Source of the DNA: an uncultured beta proteobacterium
GTDB taxonomy: Bacteria > Pseudomonadota > Gammaproteobacteria > Burkholderiales > Burkholderiaceae
DNA length: 5,294 nucleotides
Assembly (NCBI GenBank): GCA_903938955.1
Contig: CAJAFJ010000757.1
Coordinates: forward strand, 1 to 5,294
Reading direction: 5' to 3'
Each line of letters opens with the position of its first letter. Positions within the stretch are counted from its first letter, which is position 1. Under the pieces are notes generated by a model. It did no database searches. It was not told the origin of the DNA and saw only the letters and a program-made list of their open reading frames with translations. This document shows positions 1 to 5,294 of the stretch, piece by piece. Both the position numbers and the translations under genes were made by a program.

Positions 1-218
1 ACGCTTGCGGTGTGGAGCCTTTGCTGTCGATCACCCGCGCCTGGCGTCTGGTGAAATTTGTCGACAACAACATGCTGGGCCGCACCAAATGCTGCAAATG
101 CGGCGGCCATTTTGTCAGCGAGCCTTATGAGAATGCGCGTCACTTTGAATGCGGTTTGTGCACCCCACCGGCGCGGGCGGGCAAAAGCGCCAGCACCGGC
201 GGCATCTTGCTGCACTAA
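1..218 (+). CDS. flhC: Flagellar transcriptional activator FlhC, C-terminal part (5' truncated by window edge)
   Basis: FlhC forms the FlhD4C2 complex that activates class II flagellar genes with sigma-70. About 71 C-terminal residues are visible, in frame from base 3. They align by eye, from memory, with the end of E. coli FlhC: a PLL-x-x-TRAW-x-LV-x-FV segment, then two CxxC pairs (bases 90-101 and 150-161) matching the four zinc-ligand cysteines, then a C-x-x-PP-x-RA-x-K tail. The fragment ends in TAA at 216-218. A GTG at base 12 is an internal valine, not the start, because the frame stays open to the window edge and conserved FlhC sequence continues there. flhD is expected just left of the window. 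The next gene is convergent, so motAB, a common downstream neighbour in related bacteria, is not here. The tail after the zinc site is short, about 18 residues. Identification is firm. Confidence 0.95.
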   Translation, partial: ACGVEPLLSITRAWRLVKFVDNNMLGRTKCCKCGGHFVSEPYENARHFECGLCTPPARAGKSASTGGILLH

Positions 219-221
219 AGC

Positions 222-821
222 TCACCTCGACCGCAGCACCATCTGGTTTTTGGTCATGGTGATGTCAAACTGAGACAGGAACGATTGCCCCAGCAGGGCG
301 TCGTGTTCATCACTACCGCTCAAGCCGACGCCCACTTTGATGTTGGTGAGGCTGACAGGTCCGATAGACACAGCCACGCCCTCCACCATGTAGCCAGGTC
401 GATCGCCATTGGCCGTTTTGAACGTGGTGGGTACGCCGCCACGAATCAAGGCTTTCTGGGCGAACGCTTCACTCACGCTCACCAAGGAGGCCCCGGTATC
501 GACCATGAATTTGGCCTCTCGGCCATTGATGGTGCCGGTGGTGTAGAAATGGCCATCCTGTGACCGATGAATTACCAGATCACCATTGGCAAGCACCTTG
601 ACTTGCTTAGGCTTGAGATAGTGCGTCATCCCCAGATACAACAGGCCCATCACCACACACCAAAAGATCATCATCGGGATGAGTCCGGTCTGGCGCGGTG
701 ACGTGACTTTTCGAGCCAGATGCTGACGCGAAAACACGGAAAATTTGGCGCGTGTTTCGTCTATCTTGCGTTGCTTTTCACGCTCACGCTGCAGGTCACG
801 ATACCCATCCCGGTCTTGCAT
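222..821 (-). CDS. Membrane-anchored retropepsin-like aspartic protease (clan AA, TIGR02281-type)
   Basis: This is a predicted single-pass inner-membrane protein of about 199 aa. Residues 1-45 are highly charged and probably helical (many R, K, E, Q), fitting a cytoplasmic tail. Residues 47-67 are a hydrophobic membrane segment. The rest would face the periplasm. The protease domain carries the catalytic motif FMVDTGAS (about residues 105-112) and the late hydrophobic motif LLGQSFLSQF (about 177-186), as in single-domain pepsin-like proteases. With only one D-T-G per chain, such enzymes must dimerise to form an active site. The substrate is unknown. The start is uncertain: ATG at 821 is used here, ATG at 827 and GTG at 851 are in frame, and none has a clear Shine-Dalgarno. 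It ends 3 bases from the end of flhC on the opposite strand. The family call is firm; the biological role is not known. Confidence 0.85.
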   Translation of the reverse strand: MQDRDGYRDLQREREKQRKIDETRAKFSVFSRQHLARKVTSPRQTGLIPMMIFWCVVMGLLYLGMTHYLKPKQVKVLANGDLVIHRSQDGHFYTTGTINGREAKFMVDTGASLVSVSEAFAQKALIRGGVPTTFKTANGDRPGYMVEGVAVSIGPVSLTNIKVGVGLSGSDEHDALLGQSFLSQFDITMTKNQMVLRSR

Positions 822-840
822 GCCCATGGTTAATCTAGAT

Positions 841-864
841 AGCGGTTCCACGGGAGGAACCGTT
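841..864. repeat. Short inverted repeat upstream of the protease gene
   Basis: Bases 843-849 (CGGTTCC) are perfectly complementary to 856-862 (GGAACCG), with a 6-base loop. The stem can be extended by a G-T and an A-T pair to 841/864. It lies just before the chosen protease start, and no T-run follows on either strand, so it is not a standard terminator. It could be an operator or a 5'-leader hairpin. If translation began at GTG 851, the repeat would overlap the start. No function is shown. Confidence 0.4.
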
Positions 865-1096
865 CATATCTTCAGCCTTTCAATGCGGACTGATCATATC
901 GGCATCTCATTTGGCCTTCCTCTTATTGGTAAACCAGCAGCGGAAGTTCGCGTGGTCGATCTGGCGCCTTGATTTTCATCACAAGCGGTTACAGGAAATT
1001 TCTTTAACAATGAAGCTTCCCTGATTCGGCGACCACCCTGTGGCACGAGCTCGGTATTTCGCAATGTGCCCGGCGATTCAACAGGCACGACCTCCC
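865..1096. other. Non-coding gap between the divergent protease gene and wrbA
   Basis: This stretch separates two divergently transcribed genes and should contain both promoters. I find no convincing -35/-10 pair. The best fragment for the protease strand is a TTGAAA-like box around 879-884, but no good -10 lies at the right distance. TCATATC occurs at 864-870 and again at 894-900, 30 bases apart, which is about three helical turns. No open frame here resembles a known protein convincingly. Confidence 0.4.
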
Positions 1097-1102
1097 AAGG
1101 AG
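1097..1102 (+). promoter_or_regulatory. Ribosome binding site of wrbA
   Basis: AAGGAG lies 5 bases before ATG 1108. This fixes the start there rather than at the in-frame ATG at 1066, which would add 14 residues unlike WrbA and has no Shine-Dalgarno. Confidence 0.85.
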
Positions 1103-1107
1103 TTTCC

Positions 1108-1710
1108 ATGTCCAAAGTTCTCGTTCTCAACTACTCCACCTACGGTCACATTGAAACCATGGCGCAAGCGATGGCAGAGGGTGCCCGCTCAGCCGGCGCC
1201 AGTGTTGATCTCAAGCGGGTGCCAGAAACCGTGCCGCTGGAGATTGCCAAGTCGGCCCATTTCAAGGTCGAACAGGCGGCACCTGTGGCGACCGTGGCCG
1301 AACTCGAAAGCTACGACGCCATCATCGTGGGTTGCCCCACCCGCTTTGGCCGCATGCCCGGACAGATGGCCAGCTTTCTCGACCAGGCCGGCGGTTTGTG
1401 GGTGCGCGGCACACTGAACGGCAAGGTCGGTGGCGCCTTCACCTCCACCGCCACCCAACATGGCGGCCAGGAAGTCACGCTGTTTTCCATCATCACCAAC
1501 CTGATGCACTTCGGCATGACCATCGTTGGCCTACCGTACAGCCATCAGGGGCAAATGTCGCTGGATGAAATCGTCGGTGGCAGCCCCTACGGGGCGACCA
1601 CGATTGCGGGGGGCCAAGGACAGCGCCAACCCAGCGCGATCGAACTCGACGGTGCCCGCTTTCAGGGCAAACTCATCGCGCAGACCGCCAACAAGTTATT
1701 CGGCGCCTGA
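1108..1710 (+). CDS. wrbA: NAD(P)H:quinone oxidoreductase WrbA (type IV, flavodoxin-like)
   Basis: WrbA is a cytosolic FMN enzyme that reduces quinones by two electrons with NAD(P)H, avoiding semiquinone radicals and helping against oxidative stress. The 200-aa product matches the family length (E. coli 198 aa). The sequence shows a first beta strand followed by the FMN phosphate loop [11 protein letters not shown] (residues 9-19), then KRVPE (36-40), and [19 protein letters not shown] (69-87) leading into FLDQAGGLW (90-98). [11 protein letters not shown] (112-122) follows, and [11 protein letters not shown] (159-169) is the WrbA signature near the C-terminus. All key family blocks are present and I see no frameshift. 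A strong terminator follows 16 bases after the stop, so the gene probably forms a unit on its own or ends one. The nearby doxX and pirin genes suggest a shared redox-stress theme, but this is inferred from position. Confidence 0.96.
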   Translation: MSKVLVLNYSTYGHIETMAQAMAEGARSAGASVDLKRVPETVPLEIAKSAHFKVEQAAPVATVAELESYDAIIVGCPTRFGRMPGQMASFLDQAGGLWVRGTLNGKVGGAFTSTATQHGGQEVTLFSIITNLMHFGMTIVGLPYSHQGQMSLDEIVGGSPYGATTIAGGQGQRQPSAIELDGARFQGKLIAQTANKLFGA

Positions 1711-1726
1711 TCAACGCTGACCGCTC

Positions 1727-1772
1727 AACCCCTGCAATGCCTGCACCGAGGCATTGCAGGGGTTTCGTCATT
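1727..1772 (+). terminator. Rho-independent terminator of wrbA
   Basis: A perfect 15-bp stem is formed by 1727-1741 and 1750-1764, with an 8-base loop (TGCACCGA). The stem ends in GGGGTT and is followed by TCGTCATT, a modest T-rich tract. It begins 16 bases after the wrbA stop. The opposite strand lacks a T-run after the hairpin, so it should act mainly on plus-strand transcription and separate wrbA from doxX. Confidence 0.85.
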
Positions 1773-1802
1773 GTGCAGTCAAGCTCTCGGGGCAGTGACG
1801 CT

Positions 1803-1824
1803 GGTCCGGCGCTGTGCCGTGACC
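1803..1824. repeat. Second small hairpin in the wrbA-doxX gap
   Basis: GGTCCGGC (1803-1810) pairs with GCCGTGACC (1816-1824) apart from one bulged T, giving 8 base pairs around a 5-base loop. No T-run follows. It may be a chance GC-rich structure or a leader element. There is no evidence of function. Confidence 0.25.
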
Positions 1825-1870
1825 ATGCGACGCCCCTTCAGCCTAGCTATTGGATTCGATGGTTGCGCCA

Positions 1871-1899
1871 AATTGTTCCAATATTGAATTAATCATATC
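1871..1899 (+). promoter_or_regulatory. AT-rich dyad upstream of doxX, possible promoter/operator
   Basis: In a GC-rich context this block is strikingly AT-rich and nested with symmetry. CAATATTG (1879-1886) is a perfect 8-base palindrome, and outside it ATT/AAT-type matches continue imperfectly. TTGTTC (1873-1878) could be a weak -35, but no convincing -10 follows. It lies about 95-120 bases before the doxX start. LysR-type regulators often bind such AT-rich interrupted palindromes and often accompany doxX and pirin genes, but none is encoded in the window. The assignment is tentative. Confidence 0.35.
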
Positions 1900-1992
1900 C
1901 ATTCGAAGGGATTCACAGCGGCATTGATGATTAATAAACTACAACCACCGCAACACACCGTGTTCACCTCATTTTTTAAAAGGAAACCCATC

Positions 1993-2400
1993 ATGTCGAA
2001 CTCAATTCAAAACGCCCTCAATCTCTCCGCCCGCTTGCTCATGGTCGCCTTGTTTCTGCCCGCCGGCCTTGGCAAGCTCACCGGCTTTGCCGGCACCGTG
2101 GGCTACATCTCGTCGATTGGCTTGCCACTGCCCACCCTGGCGGCAGCCGCGGCACTGACGGTGGAAATTGTGGGCAGCCTGGCGCTGCTGGCGGGTTTTG
2201 GAACCCGCATCGCGGCGGCGGTGCTGGCGGCGTTCACGCTGGTCGCCAGCTTCTTTTTCCACGCCTACTGGGCTGTTCCTGCGGACCAGGCCTTCGTGAC
2301 GCAACTGTTGTTCTTCAAGAACATCGCGGTGGTCGGTGGCTTGCTGGCGATAGCCGCCAACGGCGCTGGCGCCTGGAGCCTTGATTCGCGTCGCGCTTGA
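1993..2400 (+). CDS. DoxX family integral membrane protein
   Basis: This is a 135-aa, mostly hydrophobic inner-membrane protein with four predicted membrane segments, at about residues 12-28, 49-68, 73-90 and 103-121. DoxX-type features are the early R-x-L-M-x-x-L-F-x-x-A-G-x-x-K-L-x-G-F pattern (residues 14-32), a central glutamate in the second helix (VEIVGSLALL, 57-66), and FFKNIAVVGGLL (107-118) in the last helix. DoxX proteins are linked to quinone-dependent respiration and to thiol and oxidative stress, but this small bacterial type has no settled reaction. The start at 1993 is preferred because AAAAGGAAA sits just upstream (about 1978-1986). The in-frame ATGs at 1924/1927 would add 23 polar residues. 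The intact pirin 331 bases downstream, with gene remnants between, suggests a former larger operon. Confidence 0.9.
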   Translation: MSNSIQNALNLSARLLMVALFLPAGLGKLTGFAGTVGYISSIGLPLPTLAAAAALTVEIVGSLALLAGFGTRIAAAVLAAFTLVASFFFHAYWAVPADQAFVTQLLFFKNIAVVGGLLAIAANGAGAWSLDSRRA

Positions 2401-2402
2401 AG

Positions 2403-2437
2403 CTACCCTCGGGCAACTGATGAATCCCGCAGGGTAG
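2403..2437 (+). terminator. Stem-loop after doxX, possible weak terminator or attenuator
   Basis: CTACCCT then CGGG (2403-2413) pairs with CCCG, a one-base bulge, then AGGGTAG (2426-2437). This gives 11 base pairs around a 12-base loop, starting 2 bases after the doxX stop. No T-run follows (TGCTGAACACC), so it is not a classic intrinsic terminator. It may protect the 3' end of the doxX mRNA or partly limit read-through into pirin. Confidence 0.45.
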
Positions 2438-2443
2438 TGCTGA

Positions 2444-2560
2444 ACACCTGCCCGCGGGCATCCGGTTTGCTCGCTGAATGGGATTGACCAGGCGCTGAGC
2501 GATTTCCGCGACGGCCGACTGGGTGAACCCGCTGAAACACCATTTACCAAGAAAGTCACC
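2444..2560 (+). pseudogene. Possible C-terminal scrap of a second pirin-type gene
   Basis: There is an open stretch without its own start. It contains GHPV, then NGIDQALSDFRDGRLGEP (about 2477-2530). The latter resembles, from memory, the end of short pirins, where a conserved block before an 'EI-x-QA-x-x-DF-x-x-GR-x-G' tail closes the protein. The conserved block itself is missing, as if deleted. The frame runs on without a stop into the OsmC remnant. The intact pirin downstream has a different C-terminus, so this is not a simple recent duplicate of it. The match is short and could be chance. Confidence 0.35.
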
Positions 2561-2720
2561 ATGACCATCGAAGCACGCCTGCACCGCGCCCATGGCGCAC
2601 TCACCACGCTCAGCAACGGTCGCCATGTCTGGAATGCGGATGTGGATAAAACGCTCGGGTCCAACGACCTGGCGCCTGTTCATTGAAGGCGACATCAGCA
2701 TCCAGTCGGCATTGGCTTAA
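2561..2720 (+). pseudogene. OsmC-family peroxide reductase, internally deleted and frameshifted
   Basis: OsmC proteins are thiol-dependent hydroperoxide reductases of about 140 aa with two catalytic cysteines. Here only the ends remain. From ATG 2561 the frame gives 41 residues, with the typical N-terminal block TTLSNGRHVWNADVDKTLGS (residues 15-34), and stops at TGA 2684-2686. In another frame, 2676-2720 encodes LFIEGDISIQSALA and a TAA, which matches the usual OsmC C-terminal strand after a CPVH motif. The bases GCCTGTTCATT at the join resemble the coding for PVH, so a deletion between the first third and the second active-site region is likely. Both catalytic cysteines are absent, so the product cannot be an active OsmC. 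The TAA overlaps the pirin ribosome binding site, which suggests osmC and pirin were once tightly coupled in an operon. Confidence 0.65.
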
Positions 2721-2725
2721 AGGAG
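2720..2725 (+). promoter_or_regulatory. Ribosome binding site of pirin
   Basis: AAGGAG ends 6 bases before ATG 2732 and fixes the pirin start. Its first base is the last base of the TAA that ends the OsmC remnant, so the site has been kept although the gene before it is broken. Confidence 0.85.
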
Positions 2726-2731
2726 AAACCC

Positions 2732-3613
2732 ATGGATGAAATACTTCGTTTGAATGGCCGGGTCAGTGACCTGGCGGACGGCTTGACCGTGCGACGTATC
2801 CTGCCCGCCGCTGCCAAGCGCTCCGTGGGTCCGTTTGTTTTCTTCGATCATTTCGGACCAGTCACGCTCAAGCCCGAGACCGACAGTGACGTGGGAGCCC
2901 ATCCGCATATCGGTCTGGCGACGGTCAGTTACCTGTTTGAAGGCAGCCTGCTGCATCGGGACAGTTTGGGCACGGTGCAAACCATCACCCCCGGGGCGAT
3001 CAACTGGATGACTGCCGGCCGGGGTATCGTGCACAGCGAACGGACCACCGACGAGGAGCGAGGCCAGCCGCGACGCCTGCATGGCTTGCAACTCTGGTTG
3101 GCATTACCGCCCGCCTTGCAAGCCTGCGACCCTTCGTTCCAACATGTGCCTGCGGCCGATCTGCCCGCGCTGATGGTGGGTGACGGGGTACAGGTTCGCG
3201 TGCTGGTGGGTGAGGCGTTCGGGGCAATGAGTCCCGTGCGGGCAGCCTCTCCCACCTTGTACCTCGATGTTCAGATGCCGCCAAACAGTCAATGGGTCAT
3301 GCCCGCTCTGGCCGTTGAGATGGCGCTCTACAGTCCGCAACTCAGCTTTCACCTTGATGGTGAAGCGATGGCGGCTCAAGAGATGGCCGTTCTGCCTGCG
3401 GGTTCAGGTGCCGTCTTGCAGTCTGGCGCGCAAGGGGCCAGGTTGGTGGTCATCGGCGGCACCCCTTTGACGCAACCTGTTCGCATGTGGTGGAACTTCG
3501 TGGCGACGGATCGCGAGCGTATCGCCGATGCCGCCAAGCGCTGGGAAGAGGGTGGCTTCGAGCCTATTCCTGGCGAGACAGACCGTGTTGAGGGACCGAA
3601 GTGGGTTGGCTAA
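2732..3613 (+). CDS. Pirin family protein (cupin metalloprotein, possible quercetinase)
   Basis: Pirins are bicupin iron proteins. Some, such as E. coli YhaK relatives and human pirin, have been linked to quercetin 2,3-dioxygenase activity or redox sensing. The 293-aa product has the N-terminal GPFVFFDHFGP block (33-43) and both parts of the metal site: H57 and H59 in AHPHIGLATVSYLFEG (56-71), and H101 and E103 in GRGIVHSERT (96-105). These match the four ligands of human pirin in order and spacing. LHGLQLWLALP (about residues 116-126) follows, and the C-terminal cupin ends with MWWNFVATDRERI (about residues 252-264) and a W-x-x-G-x-F tail, as in the longer bacterial pirins. No defect is seen. 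It directly follows the OsmC remnant and lies downstream of doxX in the same direction. Its substrate cannot be told from sequence. Confidence 0.93.
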   Translation: MDEILRLNGRVSDLADGLTVRRILPAAAKRSVGPFVFFDHFGPVTLKPETDSDVGAHPHIGLATVSYLFEGSLLHRDSLGTVQTITPGAINWMTAGRGIVHSERTTDEERGQPRRLHGLQLWLALPPALQACDPSFQHVPAADLPALMVGDGVQVRVLVGEAFGAMSPVRAASPTLYLDVQMPPNSQWVMPALAVEMALYSPQLSFHLDGEAMAAQEMAVLPAGSGAVLQSGAQGARLVVIGGTPLTQPVRMWWNFVATDRERIADAAKRWEEGGFEPIPGETDRVEGPKWVG

Positions 3614-3723
3614 GCTTCAGGAACGCTGCGATAGCCGTAGTCTTTTAATTCAACTTGAACAAGGCTCGCGAAAATTGGCTTGTGTCTATCCTGAGTTCAT
3701 CCAGCAATCAAGTTGACTGTCTA
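3614..3723. other. Convergent intergenic region with a spaced 9-bp inverted repeat
   Basis: This 110-base gap lies between the 3' ends of pirin and the methyltransferase gene. TCAACTTGA (3650-3658) and TCAAGTTGA (3708-3716) are perfect inverted copies 49 bases apart. There is no compact hairpin with a T-run on either strand, so no obvious terminator serves either gene. The spacing makes a simple stem-loop weak, and the copies could be chance. Confidence 0.4.
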
Positions 3724-5294
3724 CTAGCGCAAGAACCCCAAACTGAAAACCTGTGGGCGCAGCTTGTCGCTCAAGGTTTGATAGACCTGCTCAAAAGGCG
3801 TGAAATTGACGGGTGTGGCGTCGCCATTGGCGTTGCGGGCGCCCAATGCCGTACGAACCTGGAACCAACCTACATCGGGACGATTCAGTTTGAGTTCGTC
3901 ACGCACCGTGCGCACATCGGTGTCGGCAAAGTAGGCCCGCCACAACACACGACCAGCATCCAAAACGGCCAGTGCTTCGGCTGAGAGGGTTTTATCGGCC
4001 AGATACTGCACCATGAAGTCGGACTCAAACCGATCTGGTGCGCCCACTTCTGCTTCTGTGAAGGGGATGAAGTGATTGAGCAAGGACCATTTCTTACCGT
4101 TCCATTCAAGGTCGTTGGCACCAGCCGTTCGGTTGCAGCGGTTGAACAACATCCAGATCAAGCAGTCGTTTTTGAACTCGTCGGTGAGTGGTGCTGTCGG
4201 TTGCAAAAATTGGTCACGGTCATTGAGCCAAGTCGGACGTATCAAGCGGCGCACGGCAAAAACAATTGCAACCTGCCACAGATTTTTGTCAGTGACAAGG
4301 AATCCCCCCGCACTTCCGTACCCGGACGAAAAAATAACGGAGTGCTGCTCAGCATGCTGCAAGTCATTGCCAGCGCAATCCATACAAGCAATTGCACCAT
4401 CCGCCCATTTAGTCCCACGTAAATCCTTTGTTGCTGTCGCGGGGGTAACAGCATTTTTCAACGGGATAACGTTGATGTCATTGGTTTTTGGTCGCACTAT
4501 CCATGCACTCAAAAACTGCGAAGTTGGAATGTTAAAAAATTTCTTCTCACCGATTGCACAAGCCCCTTTGTCGAGGGCTTCCGCAACGACTTCGGTGATT
4601 CTGAATTTCGCAGGCTGATCGGTTTGCCATATTAAAAATCCAATTGGGAATTTCCCTTTCATTCCATCGAATGCCTGGTTATGCACCACAAAACCACCCC
4701 GATATGTGGCACTCCATTTTTGTCGAAAGGTTTCAAAGTCAGGAGCATTGATGTACTTCAGCGTACTGAACATGGCCAGCGTGGCTGTGGGTATCTCCAG
4801 AGCGATTCGCGCCACGAACTGGGTAAACAACTCATTGCTTGCCTTGCCGTAGTCCGCCATCGCGGCCGCAAATTTTGTCTTTGCGACGCCAGACTTGTAC
4901 TCGGCATCACCAACTTGTGCTGTATTCCCACGATTGGTAGCCGCTGCATACGGCGGATTGATCAGCACCAAAATCTTCTTGCCCGCCGCAATCGCTGCCC
5001 GCAAAGGCGCTGGCACTTTGTTGCTTAGGCTGTAGTCAATCTGGCCGTCGTTGGTGATGTCGTCATTCAAATAATCGTATTGAAACCGCTGCGCCGCCAC
5101 GCAAGTTTTGGTGGCCTTCATCACGTCAATGTCGGGCTGATCCAGCGTGCTCATGTAGATGTTGCGCGGGTTGCTGTGCTTCACCTCCAGGTTACCCACG
5201 CCACAGCACATGTCCCACACTATGTAGTCATTTTGCCAGTTTTTACCAAGCGTCTCGGTCAGCTTGTCGTAGGCTTTATCCACCACATGCAGCG
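3724..5294 (-). CDS. N6-adenine DNA methyltransferase, Eco57I / type IIG-like (N-terminus beyond window)
   Basis: This enzyme class transfers a methyl group from SAM to adenine in a specific DNA site, usually as part of a restriction-modification or other defence system. At least 522 residues are visible. Counting from the in-frame GTG at 5286, VWDMCCGVGNLE (23-34) occupies the place of SAM motif I, the acidic turn STLDQPD (46-52) fits motif II, and VLINPPYAAATN (107-118; NPPY at bases 4948-4959) is the catalytic motif IV. GKASNELFTQFVARI, FSTLKY, FDGMKGKFPIGFLIW and RPTWLNDRDQF are blocks I recall from a family usually annotated as Eco57I-type methylase or hypothetical protein. The frame is open through 5294 (L-H-V-V-D-K), and relatives I recall carry more sequence before this point, so GTG 5286 is probably not the start. 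No nuclease domain is visible; it could be N-terminal or a separate gene to the right. It ends in TAG. Confidence 0.85.
   Translation of the reverse strand, partial: LHVVDKAYDKLTETLGKNWQNDYIVWDMCCGVGNLEVKHSNPRNIYMSTLDQPDIDVMKATKTCVAAQRFQYDYLNDDITNDGQIDYSLSNKVPAPLRAAIAAGKKILVLINPPYAAATNRGNTAQVGDAEYKSGVAKTKFAAAMADYGKASNELFTQFVARIALEIPTATLAMFSTLKYINAPDFETFRQKWSATYRGGFVVHNQAFDGMKGKFPIGFLIWQTDQPAKFRITEVVAEALDKGACAIGEKKFFNIPTSQFLSAWIVRPKTNDINVIPLKNAVTPATATKDLRGTKWADGAIACMDCAGNDLQHAEQHSVIFSSGYGSAGGFLVTDKNLWQVAIVFAVRRLIRPTWLNDRDQFLQPTAPLTDEFKNDCLIWMLFNRCNRTAGANDLEWNGKKWSLLNHFIPFTEAEVGAPDRFESDFMVQYLADKTLSAEALAVLDAGRVLWRAYFADTDVRTVRDELKLNRPDVGWFQVRTALGARNANGDATPVNFTPFEQVYQTLSDKLRPQVFSLGFLR

Noticed and set aside
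745..972. Plus-strand open frame ending in a stretch like FGLPLIGKPAAEVRVVDLAP
   Set aside because: The last part loosely recalls acyl-CoA ligase sequence (G-x-P-x-x-x-x-E-V-R-V-V-D), but the rest is antisense to the protease gene, no start signal is present and the similarity is too short.
1066..1107. Upstream in-frame ATG for wrbA
   Set aside because: The 14 extra residues do not match WrbA, and the AAGGAG at 1097-1102 points to ATG 1108.
1189..1509. Minus-strand open frame inside wrbA
   Set aside because: It is antisense to a gene with full WrbA conservation and comes from GC-rich codon structure. It has no ribosome binding site or recognisable domain.
2002..2664. 220-residue minus-strand open frame over doxX and the osmC remnant
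   Set aside because: Its composition (many R, Q, G, A) is typical of an antisense reading of GC-rich genes, and it crosses a clear gene and two remnants in the other direction.
4076..4618. 180-residue plus-strand open frame inside the methyltransferase gene
   Set aside because: The minus-strand reading contains conserved methyltransferase blocks throughout. The plus-strand product is featureless and has no upstream signal.
5284..5286. GTG 5286 as the true start of the methyltransferase
   Set aside because: The frame stays open to the window edge, no Shine-Dalgarno is seen in the 8 bases available, and the sequence before motif I (VDKAYDKL…) is normally preceded by more protein in the relatives I recall.

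Overview
The window looks like chromosomal DNA of a flagellated betaproteobacterium, probably order Burkholderiales. The evidence is an FlhC fragment, moderately high GC with many GCC/GGC/CTG codons, and a WrbA / DoxX / pirin neighbourhood familiar from that group. I see no rRNA, tRNA, CRISPR array, transposase or integrase.

Layout from left to right. The 3' end of flhC (flagellar master regulator) runs in from the left edge. It meets, tail to tail with a 3-base gap, a minus-strand gene for a membrane-anchored, retropepsin-like aspartic protease. After a non-coding gap comes wrbA (NAD(P)H:quinone oxidoreductase, 200 aa), closed by a strong 15-bp stem-loop terminator. A second gap contains AT-rich dyad sequence and leads into a small DoxX-family membrane protein. 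Between doxX and a complete pirin gene lie about 330 bases with no intact gene. They hold the eroded remains of an OsmC-family gene (both ends kept, middle lost, frame shifted) and, just before it, a probable scrap of the C-terminus of a second pirin. The intact pirin follows with all four metal ligands preserved. The right third is one long minus-strand gene for an N6-adenine DNA methyltransferase of the Eco57I / type IIG-like class (NPPY motif). Its 5' end lies beyond the window.

How the genes may work together. WrbA, DoxX, pirin and the lost OsmC are all associated with quinone, thiol or peroxide stress, so the middle of the window reads as a small redox-defence island that is losing members. 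The terminator after wrbA separates it from doxX, so these are at least two transcription units. Pirin may be read through from doxX or from its own promoter. The methyltransferase converges on pirin and is unrelated in function. It is probably the edge of a restriction-modification or other defence locus continuing to the right.

No clearly new system is visible. The points most worth a second look are the methyltransferase, with its altered SAM motif and unseen partners, and the decayed osmC/pirin segment.
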